Positions 8,778-17,077 of a stretch of 64,000 bases of DNA are shown here, one piece after another; within the stretch, counting starts at the first letter, position 1; each line of letters begins with the position of its first letter. Made by a program: the position numbers and the translations under genes. The stretch is from Planctomycetota bacterium (GTDB taxonomy: Bacteria > Planctomycetota > UBA1135 > GCA-002686595). Where the stretch lies: contig JAQXEK010000010.1 of assembly GCA_029250885.1 (NCBI GenBank), positions 62,001-126,000 on the forward strand, given 5' to 3'. Under the pieces are notes generated by a model, which saw only the letters and a list, made by a program, of their open reading frames with translations, had not been told where the DNA came from and searched no databases.

Positions 8778-9776
8778 ATGACCAAGGCTCCCATCCGCGT
8801 GGCCATCACAGGTGCCGCTGGCCAGATCGGCTACGCCCTGCTGCCCCGTATCGCCAGTGGCGCAATGTTCGGCCCCGACCAACCCGTCATCCTGCAGCTC
8901 ATCGAGATCCCCGTCGAGGCCGCGATGAACGCCCTCAAGGGTGTCGCGATGGAGCTCGATGACTGTGCCTTCCCGCTGCTGCAGGGCATGGTCCTGACCA
9001 GCGATGTCAACGAGGGCTTTAAGGACGTCAACTACGCCCTGCTAGTGGGGTCGAAGCCCCGCGGTCCGGGCATGGAGCGCGGTGACTTGATCAAGGAGAA
9101 CGGACCGATCTTCACCGGCCAAGGTCGCGCCATCAACGACCACGCCGCCCGGGACTGCCGCACGGTCGTCGTCGGTAACCCCTGCAACACCAATGCGCTC
9201 ATCGCCATGCACTCGGCTCCGGACCTTCCGGACAACCAGTTCAGCGCGATGACTCGCCTCGACCAGAACCGCGCCATGGCGCAGCTGGCCACCAAGGCGG
9301 GCGTGCACTCTAGCGAGGTCACCGACGCAATCATCTGGGGCAACCACTCGGCCACCCAGGTGCCGGACTACAAGAACACCAAGATCGGCGGCAAATCAGC
9401 CCAAGAGGTTATCGGAGACATGGATTGGCTCCAGGGCGAGTTCTTCACCACCGTGCAGAAGCGCGGTGCTGCGATCATCGCGGCCCGGGGCTTGTCCTCG
9501 GCTATGAGCGCCGCCAATGGACTCGTGGACCACGTGCGCGATCTCTACATGGGTTGCGAGGGTATTCGCTCCATGTGTGTTCCCTCGGACGGCAGCTACG
9601 GCGTCACTGAAGGCTTGATCTCATCGTTCCCCGTGCACTGCACCGGCAACAACAACTACGAGATCGTCCAGGGCCTGGAACTCGACGACTTCCTTAAGGC
9701 TCGCATCGAATCCACTGTGGCAGAGCTTGCGGGTGAGAAAGAGGTCGTCGCCGACCTCCTTGGTGCCAGCGCCTGA
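8778..9776 (+). CDS. mdh: Malate dehydrogenase
   Basis: NAD-dependent cytosolic-type malate dehydrogenase of 332 residues, catalysing malate-oxaloacetate interconversion in the TCA cycle. The Rossmann glycine motif is at the N-terminus ([15 protein letters not shown]). The mobile loop has [15 protein letters not shown] with substrate-binding arginine, and NPCNTNALI precedes a catalytic histidine in [13 protein letters not shown]. The layout with [26 protein letters not shown] is that of the MDH type shared with eukaryotic cytosol and many bacteria, distinct from the LDH-like Mdh. A GGAG lies upstream of the ATG. No other TCA gene is nearby. Confidence 0.97.
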   Translation: MTKAPIRVAITGAAGQIGYALLPRIASGAMFGPDQPVILQLIEIPVEAAMNALKGVAMELDDCAFPLLQGMVLTSDVNEGFKDVNYALLVGSKPRGPGMERGDLIKENGPIFTGQGRAINDHAARDCRTVVVGNPCNTNALIAMHSAPDLPDNQFSAMTRLDQNRAMAQLATKAGVHSSEVTDAIIWGNHSATQVPDYKNTKIGGKSAQEVIGDMDWLQGEFFTTVQKRGAAIIAARGLSSAMSAANGLVDHVRDLYMGCEGIRSMCVPSDGSYGVTEGLISSFPVHCTGNNNYEIVQGLELDDFLKARIESTVAELAGEKEVVADLLGASA

Positions 9777-9989
9777 GCTCTCGACTCCCGATCAGCGGAG
9801 GGCGGCTTACAGGCCTCACCTCGACCAAGCAGCCGAATGGGCCGATCTCCGTTGGAGCCCGGCCCATTCGGCGCTTTCGTATCGCCCTTACAACAGCCTA
9901 GTTCGGCCCTTGGCATCAGACAGCACGCTGGGCTACAGTTCTTGGGAACTCGGCGCCGCCCCCGGCGCCAACCACTCCACCAAAACACG

Positions 9990-11243
9990 ATGAATCACCT
10001 CGCTCTACTCGTCTGCCTCTCACTTACCGCCGCAACCACCCCCCAGGACGACTCCCCGAGACCGAGCGACCTGATTGAGGCCTACCTTGACGTCCAAGGC
10101 GACCCACTCGTTGTTGCTAAGGAGCGCAGTGCCCTGCTTGAGAGAATGCGCGGACTTGGCGATGATGACGAACTCACTGCGGTTCAGGCCAAAGACTTGG
10201 CGCGTCAGTTCGGGAAGGCACAGAAGGGCATGCTCAAGGTCGACCCCAAGGGGCCCCGAATCCAGTCGCTCTACGAGCCCGAACTCGGTGCGGACGGCAA
10301 GGGGCGCTACATGATTGGAGGCGACACAAACAAGCCGAAGTCCCTGCTCATCTCCCTGCACGGGTCGGGCTCCTACGGAGATAAATTTGCCAAGTCCTCA
10401 TCGCCCCTCTTTAGGCCCGCCCAGGGTCGGCGGCAGCTCGTCGTTCTTCCCAACATCGTCGATCGCAAGACCTTCTGGAGCGCGCCGGCACCAGCCCAGC
10501 ATGTCATCGACCTGATCGACGCCTCGCTCCGGACCTTCCCGAGTATCGACCCCAACCAAGTCACCGTTACGGGATTCTCCGGTGGCAGCCTGGGCTCCTG
10601 GGTCCTTGGCGCATGGCACGCCGACCGCTTCGGTATGGTGGCCCCCGCCGGCGGCGGCCCCTTTGAGTCCACGAGTAACCTAGGCATGATCCCCAACCTG
10701 CGCAACACACCGATGAAGATCCACCAATACGAGATCGACGGCCGCATGCCGTCCGATCACGTCAAGGAGGCGATCACGTTGATGGAAGAGGCTCGCAAAA
10801 AGTGGGGTGGCTATGACTTCGAGTACATCGAGCATCCAGGCTCGGGCCACAACCCCCCACCGGGTGGAATGAAGAAGTGGGTGGAGGGCCTGCCCCAAGC
10901 ATCCCGCACGCCGCGACCGACCAAGCTCTGCTGGCAACCCCACATCGCCGACAAGAGACAGTTCGCATGGCTCTACTACGACGGGCCCCTACCCGGCCCC
11001 GTCATCGTGGCCGAGCTCGACGCTAAGAAGAACTCCATCCGACTTGAGATTGAAGGCGAAGCCAAGGGGCTGTCGGTCCTGCTGGACAAGGACCTGGTCA
11101 AGTTCAGCAAGACCTTGACCATCACTGTAAACGGGGAAAATGTGTTCGAGGGCAAGCCGACCCACAGCCTCTCCACCATCGCTGCCACCCACCTAACTCC
11201 CGACCCGGCCCTACACTTCACCTCCCAGATCGACCTTGATTGA
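9990..11243 (+). CDS. Secreted alpha/beta-hydrolase esterase-like protein
   Basis: 417 residues from ATG 9990, chosen because it begins a short signal peptide (MNHLALLVCLSLTAATTPQ); the in-frame upstream extension looks non-coding. The central region has an alpha/beta-hydrolase pattern: an oxyanion-type HGSGSYG segment, a nucleophile elbow TGFSGGS (G-x-S-x-G) and a late histidine in HPGSGHNPP. This resembles PHB-depolymerase or feruloyl-esterase-like enzymes that cut polyester or ester links outside the cell. About 110 C-terminal residues (AELDAKKNSIRLEIEG, LTITVNGENVFEG) form a beta-rich accessory region. The substrate is not determinable. Confidence 0.8.
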   Translation: MNHLALLVCLSLTAATTPQDDSPRPSDLIEAYLDVQGDPLVVAKERSALLERMRGLGDDDELTAVQAKDLARQFGKAQKGMLKVDPKGPRIQSLYEPELGADGKGRYMIGGDTNKPKSLLISLHGSGSYGDKFAKSSSPLFRPAQGRRQLVVLPNIVDRKTFWSAPAPAQHVIDLIDASLRTFPSIDPNQVTVTGFSGGSLGSWVLGAWHADRFGMVAPAGGGPFESTSNLGMIPNLRNTPMKIHQYEIDGRMPSDHVKEAITLMEEARKKWGGYDFEYIEHPGSGHNPPPGGMKKWVEGLPQASRTPRPTKLCWQPHIADKRQFAWLYYDGPLPGPVIVAELDAKKNSIRLEIEGEAKGLSVLLDKDLVKFSKTLTITVNGENVFEGKPTHSLSTIAATHLTPDPALHFTSQIDLD

Positions 11244-11389
11244 CCCAGCCGCGCACACTCCCCCCGACCCAAAGTGCATCACTAGCCCCTAGATCGCCAT
11301 CAATGCGATAACCTATACATGCCGCCCAAATCCCGAGCACCCCTCCCCCGCTCGGCCAACCTACGATCAGCCACGTCGCCGCTAAAACA

Positions 11390-12910
11390 ATGAAGCTCCT
11401 CTTCCCAAGTCTGCTCCTGCTCCCCGCCCTTGCTAGCGCCCAAACTCCGCACCTCTCCCAAACCGGAGGCTCCACCACAGCCACGACGACCTGGTCCATC
11501 GAAGCTGCCCCCAACCAGGTCTATGGCGTTCTCTTGGCCCTAACCGAGAACCCCTCGGAGCCGTTCCCCGGGGTCTTCCTGGATATCCCCCTGGACCTCT
11601 TGCCACTTACGTTCAACCTCCCGGGCTTCCTTGGAACGACGAGTCCCACGGGCAACGCATCGGCCTCGTTCACGATCGCCGAGCCCGCCCTTGCGGGCCT
11701 CACGATCTCCGCCCAGGCCTTGACCGGGCCAAGCTTCGACGACCCCTCGAACCTGATCCGAGTCACCCTTGCCAATGAGGGCACCTTCGCTCCCACCCTT
11801 GGCAACCCGATCCTGCCAATCGCCGGCGGCGCGGCAGCTCCCGACGCCAATGGCGACTTGATCTTTGCCGGCGGCAGTGGCCCCCTAGCCCAGCGCTACC
11901 TCTCTGACCTCGAGGAGTTCGAGGACGCCGGCGTGACCTTTGGTACCGGGCTGCTGGCCCAGGCGACGGGGCTTGACGATGGACGTATTCTGTTCACGGG
12001 CGGCTTCGACACTGCAGGCTCTCCCACGGCAGATAGTGCCGTCTACGACCCCGCCACCGAGATCACAACGACCTTGGCCATGGGTCAAAAGCGAGCCGGC
12101 CACCAGGCGACCTTGATGAGCGACGGCCGCGTCATGATCACCGGTGGCTTTGCCAACCTTAGCTTCGATCTGCAGGCTATCCTCGCGGACCCCCTACAGA
12201 TCATCTCGGTGTTCCAGGGGCTACTCAATACGACCGAGTTCTTTGATCCGAGCACGGACAGCTTCGCCCCGGGTCCCAACATGCTTGAGCCCCGTGCCCT
12301 GCACACGTCGACGGCCATGAACAACGGTAAAGTTCTTGTGGCCGGTGGACTCTCCCTAATTCCCATCGTCAACCTGCCGAACATCTCCAGCACCGCCTAC
12401 GCCTACGACCCCAACAGTGGGTCCTTCGGATTCCCGACCTTCTTTAGTGGGCCGCGGCTGATGCACTCGGCGATCCTCCAACCCGACGGCTCAGTGCTCA
12501 TGGCCGGTGGGCTTACCGTCGACCTTACAGGCTTCCTAAGCTCGGGTGACCCCCTGAGCATTACGATTGGCTCCCTCGACGACATCCAGCGCTACACGGC
12601 GACCTTCTTTGGCGGTTCCTTTAGCGGCGCAGGCACGATGTCCGAGAGCCGTGCGGCAGCGGGCATGGGCCTCACGTCGAAGGGCGACGTCCTGATTGCT
12701 GGCGGTCTGCGCGTGACACTTGGGGCAAGCTTGACCAACCTGGACTTCGCATTGACTGCGAAATCGGAAGTCTACACCCAAGGATCTGGAGTCATGGTGA
12801 CGGGCTCTATGGCGAACCCCCGCGTCTTCCCCGTTCTCGTTCCGCTAGCGGACGGAACAACGATGATTGTCGGTGGCGGTCCTGTGGAGGCCGAGGTCTA
12901 CCAGCCTTAG
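11390..12910 (+). CDS. Secreted kelch-repeat beta-propeller protein
   Basis: 506 residues with a clear signal peptide (MKLLFPSLLLLPALASAQ). An N-terminal beta-rich domain of about 130 residues precedes a kelch propeller with repeated blade signatures: DANGDLIFAGGS, DDGRILFTGGF, SDGRVMITGGF, NNGKVLVAGGL, PDGSVLMAGGL, SKGDVLIAGGL and ADGTTMIVGGG. Seven such strands suggest a complete propeller. Most kelch proteins of this secreted type bind ligands or carbohydrates. I did not see the copper-ligand residues of galactose oxidase, so an enzymatic role is not supported. It is convergent with miaB, separated by a long hairpin. Confidence 0.85.
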   Translation: MKLLFPSLLLLPALASAQTPHLSQTGGSTTATTTWSIEAAPNQVYGVLLALTENPSEPFPGVFLDIPLDLLPLTFNLPGFLGTTSPTGNASASFTIAEPALAGLTISAQALTGPSFDDPSNLIRVTLANEGTFAPTLGNPILPIAGGAAAPDANGDLIFAGGSGPLAQRYLSDLEEFEDAGVTFGTGLLAQATGLDDGRILFTGGFDTAGSPTADSAVYDPATEITTTLAMGQKRAGHQATLMSDGRVMITGGFANLSFDLQAILADPLQIISVFQGLLNTTEFFDPSTDSFAPGPNMLEPRALHTSTAMNNGKVLVAGGLSLIPIVNLPNISSTAYAYDPNSGSFGFPTFFSGPRLMHSAILQPDGSVLMAGGLTVDLTGFLSSGDPLSITIGSLDDIQRYTATFFGGSFSGAGTMSESRAAAGMGLTSKGDVLIAGGLRVTLGASLTNLDFALTAKSEVYTQGSGVMVTGSMANPRVFPVLVPLADGTTMIVGGGPVEAEVYQP

Positions 12911-12951
12911 CCTAATAGTCTAGGCCGGGCCCTTGTGGCCTTAGGCGAGCC

Positions 12952-12985
12952 AGGTCCGCGCGTCCGATTCCGGACGCGCGGACCT
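12952..12985. terminator. Bidirectional hairpin between kelch gene and miaB
   Basis: A perfect 15-bp G+C-rich inverted repeat (AGGTCCGCGCGTCCG and its complement) with a 4-nt loop lies between two convergent genes, 42 nt after one stop and 30 nt after the other. It would serve both strands. There is no U-tract, a pattern repeated at other convergent junctions here. Confidence 0.8.
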
Positions 12986-13014
12986 ATATCCTGGCTAGGA
13001 GGCCGAGGTCGCGC

Positions 13015-14499
13015 TTAGCTGGCGCTAAGACTCTCGGTCACCAACTCGCCCGCCAAGTTGTAAGGCGAAGCCTGCTGCACCTTTACGCGGACCATCTTGC
13101 CGATCAGCTCGGGCGAACCCTCAAAGGAGATCGAGAAGTAGTGGGCTGTTCGTCCCACGACCAGCTCCGGGTTGCGGTCGCCCTGCTTCTCCACGAAGAC
13201 ATCGACCTCCTGATTGAGAAAGCGCTCAGTCCGCTTCAAGCCCGACTGTTCAGCCGCCTTAAGCAGTCGCTGGTTGCGCGCCTTCTTGATTGGCGTCGCG
13301 ACGCAATCCTCGCGGTCGTCGGACACGGTGCCCGGGCGGGGGTCGTACTTAAAGACGTAGTTTTGTGCGAAGCCGACGTCGGCCAGCAGACGTTCCGAGG
13401 CGTCAAAATCCTCATCGCTCTCAGTGGGAAAACCCACGATCCAGTCCGAGCCGAGCTCTATGTCGGGCACGGCATCGCGCAGGATTTGAACGCGCTTCTT
13501 AAAGAGCTCCACATTGTAGCCGCGCTTCATGTCGCGCAGCACCGAGTCCGATCCGGACTGCACGGGCAGGGGCAAGAAACGGTCGACCTTGTCGCAGTCG
13601 GCGATGGCCTTGGCGAAGCTGGGTGTGACATAGGAGGGATGCAAGGTGATCATGCGTATGCGCTCGAGACCTTCAAGCTCTTGCATGGCATATAGCAGGT
13701 CGGCCAGGGCCGGGCGCCCCTTACGGCCCGAGTACTGGGGCTCGCCTTCAGCGGGTGCGGCCATGTCCTCGCCGTAGCTGTTCACGGTCTGGCCAAGCAG
13801 GGTTACAACCTTCGCGCCGCCCTCAATCATCCAACGCGCCTCGTCAAGCAGCTGATCGATCGGACGGCTCTGGACGCGTCCGCGAGTCCGGGGAACGATG
13901 CAGTAGGTGCAGTTCAGGTCGCAGCCGCGCATGACGGCCAGGTATCCGACCAATCCGCCCGTGTAGGGCTCCTTGCTGCGGTCTATGCGCCAGTCCGGGC
14001 GGGCCTCGCCGGTCTCAAGTACCCGCGCGTCCTTTGGTCTCTCACCATCGGTGCGCCGACGGCGGACCTCGTCGACCATCTCGGGGAGATAGGGGAAACG
14101 CCGCGTTCCGCAGACGATGTCAACGTGCCCTGCGCGGCGAAAGACATCGTCCTCGCGGCGCTGAGCCATGCACCCCATGACGCCGATGACGAGCTCGGGC
14201 CGCGTCTCCTTCTCGTGCTTCAGTTCGCCAAGCCAAGACAGCGTCCGCTCCTCGGCGTGGTCCCGGACCGAACAGGTGTTGAAGAGGATCACCGAGGCGT
14301 CCTCCATCGTCTCCGCAATCCGGTAGCCGCTCTCGCGGAAGCGCCCCTCCACGAGTAATGAGTCGTACTTGTTCATCTGGCAACCAAAGGTCACCACATG
14401 CAATCCAAGCGCCGGAGCGTCATCTGAAGACGACTGGGTCCGATCGGACGAAGCAGGCACTCCCCTAAGGGACTTTGAGGTAGTTCGTGTAGTCGACAT
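13015..14499 (-). CDS. miaB: tRNA-2-methylthio-N6-dimethylallyladenosine synthase MiaB
   Basis: Radical-SAM methylthiotransferase that modifies A37 of tRNAs reading UNN codons. It has 494 residues. The N-terminal UPF0004 domain begins after a 30-residue low-complexity leader and contains Cys40 (VTFGCQMNKYDS), NTCSVRDHAEE and GVMGCMAQR, the three cysteines of the auxiliary cluster. The radical-SAM CxxxCxxC motif is CDLNCTYC near residues 192-199, followed by PRTRGRVQSRP. The C-terminal TRAM region includes VFVEKQGDRNPELVVGRT. The RGRVQSRP segment and TRAM domain favour MiaB over RimO or MtaB. Single gene, convergent with the kelch gene. Confidence 0.95.
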   Translation of the reverse strand: MSTTRTTSKSLRGVPASSDRTQSSSDDAPALGLHVVTFGCQMNKYDSLLVEGRFRESGYRIAETMEDASVILFNTCSVRDHAEERTLSWLGELKHEKETRPELVIGVMGCMAQRREDDVFRRAGHVDIVCGTRRFPYLPEMVDEVRRRRTDGERPKDARVLETGEARPDWRIDRSKEPYTGGLVGYLAVMRGCDLNCTYCIVPRTRGRVQSRPIDQLLDEARWMIEGGAKVVTLLGQTVNSYGEDMAAPAEGEPQYSGRKGRPALADLLYAMQELEGLERIRMITLHPSYVTPSFAKAIADCDKVDRFLPLPVQSGSDSVLRDMKRGYNVELFKKRVQILRDAVPDIELGSDWIVGFPTESDEDFDASERLLADVGFAQNYVFKYDPRPGTVSDDREDCVATPIKKARNQRLLKAAEQSGLKRTERFLNQEVDVFVEKQGDRNPELVVGRTAHYFSISFEGSPELIGKMVRVKVQQASPYNLAGELVTESLSAS

Positions 14500-14756
14500 G
14501 TTTTTGCAGTTCCAAGCTGATCGCCCATTCTAACCAACCTCACTCGCTCCAAGCCGCCTCCCCGACAAAACACCCCCAGAATCCAGATCCAAACCAGGTG
14601 ATTTCGATCCCACTCCCCTCTAAACTGCAGCCATCATTTCCTCCCCCCAGATCGTCGTGCCTCTCGAGGTGCCTTTTACGGTCGATAGGTAAAGAGGTAC
14701 TAGGTCGCTCTCTACGTGTGATCCCGCCTTGCAGGAAGCCCCCCCCTGACCAACCC

Positions 14757-16478
14757 ATGAGCCCCCTGCTCCTCCTACTCTCCAACCCCGACACCCCCAC
14801 CAACCCGCTACTCACCCTAGCCGTGGTGATTGTATCGGGAATGGCCCTCGGCCTCTTGGCCAAGCGGCTCCACCTGCCAAGCGTCACCGGCCAGATCATC
14901 GCCGGCGTCATCATTGGCAAGGTCGGCTTTGACCTCTTCACCGAAGCTGAGCTCAACGAGCTGCAACCCCTTACGCACTTCGCCTTGAGCCTGATGGCGG
15001 TCACCATCGGTGCGCACCTAAACATCCGCCGGCTTCGCAACGCCGGCCGCCGCCTGTTCCTGCTCTTGATTACAGAGGCCACGATTACTCCGGTGATTGT
15101 GTTTAGCTGCCTCTACTTCCTCGTCAACCGCAGCGCGACGGAGTCCGCCCTGTATGCGACCCTCGCCATCTCAACGGCGCCGGCCACCATCGTCGCCGTT
15201 GTCAAGGAGTCGCGCTCCAAGGGTGTCTTCGTCAAGACCCTTGTTGCAGCCGTCGCCCTTAACAACCTCGCCTGCGTCTTTCTGTTTGAGCTCGCTCGTG
15301 CCTTCGCCACGGCAAACGACGGTGCGGAGGGTGCTGTTGCCTTCTCCATAGCGACCCTAAAGGACCCCGCTCTTCAGCTGGTTAACGCGGCCCTAATTGG
15401 TGGCGGAGTCGCCTTGCTGATGGAGGCCATCTCCCGCTTTGTCGCTCGTAAGGATCTACTTACGACTGCGTCGGTCATCTGCCTGCTGTTTGCCTCGGGC
15501 GCAGCCACATCCATCGGCGTCTCGCCCCTGCTCTGCTGCCTCTTCCTTGGCTTCGTACAGACCAACCTCTCCTCGGCGCGCAACCGCCTCGTAGACTCCG
15601 TTTTCTCCGAGTTCGAGCCCGTCATCCTCGCGATCTTCTTCACCCTCGCGGGAATGCACCTCTCTCTGGATCAGGTCACCGCATCCGTCGCAATTGTTGC
15701 CGGCACCCTGTTTGCCGCCCGCGCCGTGGGCAAGTACCTCTCGGCCGACATCGCCATGCGCTTCTCTGGCGTCACGAAGAAAGTGCGCCAGAATCTAGGC
15801 ATAGCCCTTATGCCCCAGGCTGGCGTGGCCATTGGCTTGGTCATCCTTGTGCAGGAGGATCCAGCCCTAGCCGACTTCGCCAGTGTCTTTGCCGCCGTCG
15901 TTCTGACCGTGGTCACGATCAACGAGCTCACCGGCCCTGTGCTTACCAAGCTGGCCCTGTCTCGCTCGGGCGAGGCCGGCATGGAGCGCGTGCGCCTGCT
16001 GGACTTTATCCACGAGGAGAACATCAAGGTCAACTTTACCGCACCAGACATGGAGAATGCCATCGATCAGCTGGTGCGCCTCCTGATCTCGAGCCATCAC
16101 CTCACCGACGTCTCTCCCGAGGAGCTCAAGGCATCTGTTCTCGATCGCGAAGCTCAGATGTCCACCTGCCTAGGCGGCGGGCTGGCCGTTCCCCACGGCA
16201 TCCTTCCCGAGCATGTGCCCATGGTCGGCGTGATGGCGCTTTCAAAGACCGGATTGGACTTTGGCGCACCGGACGGCAAGCCCGTTCGCTGCCTGGTGCT
16301 ACTCGCCACGCCCCCGGGCGAGCGAAAGCGCCACCTGGAGGTACTCGCAACCCTGGCCAAGATCATTGGCATCGACCCGCTGATTGGCGAGCGCCTGATC
16401 AACGCCAAGAGCCCGGCCCACGCCTACGAAATTCTTCACGGCGAAGAGACCGAAGACTTCAACTACTTTCTTGAGTAG
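14757..16478 (+). CDS. CPA2-type cation:proton antiporter fused to a PTS IIA domain
   Basis: 573 residues from the ATG at 14757 (sequence upstream in frame looks non-coding). Residues 10-400 form a multi-pass membrane domain of the Na+/H+ exchanger (CPA2) family, with LAKRLHLPSVTGQIIAGVIIG near the start and about 12 hydrophobic segments. The C-terminal 150 residues are a PTS EIIA type-2 (PtsN-like) domain with the phosphorylatable histidine in LAVPHG at about residue 480 and SKTGLDFGAPDGKPV. The fusion suggests that ion exchange is gated by phosphotransfer or by EIIA-like interaction. No other PTS gene is in the window, so the phosphodonor is unknown. Confidence 0.88.
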   Translation: MSPLLLLLSNPDTPTNPLLTLAVVIVSGMALGLLAKRLHLPSVTGQIIAGVIIGKVGFDLFTEAELNELQPLTHFALSLMAVTIGAHLNIRRLRNAGRRLFLLLITEATITPVIVFSCLYFLVNRSATESALYATLAISTAPATIVAVVKESRSKGVFVKTLVAAVALNNLACVFLFELARAFATANDGAEGAVAFSIATLKDPALQLVNAALIGGGVALLMEAISRFVARKDLLTTASVICLLFASGAATSIGVSPLLCCLFLGFVQTNLSSARNRLVDSVFSEFEPVILAIFFTLAGMHLSLDQVTASVAIVAGTLFAARAVGKYLSADIAMRFSGVTKKVRQNLGIALMPQAGVAIGLVILVQEDPALADFASVFAAVVLTVVTINELTGPVLTKLALSRSGEAGMERVRLLDFIHEENIKVNFTAPDMENAIDQLVRLLISSHHLTDVSPEELKASVLDREAQMSTCLGGGLAVPHGILPEHVPMVGVMALSKTGLDFGAPDGKPVRCLVLLATPPGERKRHLEVLATLAKIIGIDPLIGERLINAKSPAHAYEILHGEETEDFNYFLE

Positions 16479-16481
16479 ACC

Positions 16482-17000
16482 CTAGACGTCCGCGTGCCAG
16501 TGGCAGACGCCGCGCTGGCCCAGGGTCTCTTCGACGCTGACCTTCATGCCAAGCAGTGGCGTGTCCGGGAACTTACCCATAAAACGTTCGATCAACTGGT
16601 CTGCAATCCACGATGCGAGGTTCTCCACGCTCACGTTGTTGACAGGCAAGACGATGATCTCCGCGGCCGGGGCAAGGTAGCGGCGCTTGCGGTAGGCGAC
16701 CTCGTATTCGCCGCCTTCTTGGGCGCCGTCGGCCTCGGACTTGTGCACACAGGTGAGCTCTGGGTGCTCGCCTGGGATCAGCCAGTGCTCGTCGAGCTCG
16801 TCCACCAAGGTCTTAACCAACGGCTTGATCTGGTTGAAGTCAATCACCAGACCGAACTCCGAGAGGGCGCACTCGACGGTGACGAAGACTCGATAATTGT
16901 GCCCGTGCAGCCTCTCGGCCGAGCCATCGGGAAAAATGAGGAAATGTGCGCCAGAGAACCGGAAAGCTTCCTTGGCGAGATCGATGGACCACGTTTTCAT
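16482..17000 (-). CDS. 6-pyruvoyl-tetrahydropterin synthase / QueD-fold protein
   Basis: 172 residues with the PTPS fold. Zinc-ligand histidines appear in FSGAHFL and LHGHNY, then VIDFNQIKPLVKTLVDELDEHWLIPG, NVSVENLASWIADQL and a C-terminal VSVEETLG glutamate. The family's active-site Cys, normally four residues before the first His of HGH (CxxxHGH), is Ala here (SAERLHGH), with a Glu three residues before. This resembles variant PTPS subtypes more than canonical QueD, so 6-carboxytetrahydropterin synthase activity is not assured. An insertion of about 25 residues (LTCVHKSEADGAQEG...) interrupts the middle. It could act in folate, biopterin or queuosine-type pathways. Convergent with the antiporter gene, 3 nt apart. 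Confidence 0.85.
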   Translation of the reverse strand: MKTWSIDLAKEAFRFSGAHFLIFPDGSAERLHGHNYRVFVTVECALSEFGLVIDFNQIKPLVKTLVDELDEHWLIPGEHPELTCVHKSEADGAQEGGEYEVAYRKRRYLAPAAEIIVLPVNNVSVENLASWIADQLIERFMGKFPDTPLLGMKVSVEETLGQRGVCHWHADV

Positions 17001-17077
17001 AGGAGGGACCCTAGCGGTCGCCCCTGTTCAGCGCCAGCCCCCTCGCCGCGAAATCCTCCCTCCCCCTTAGGTTCCCC

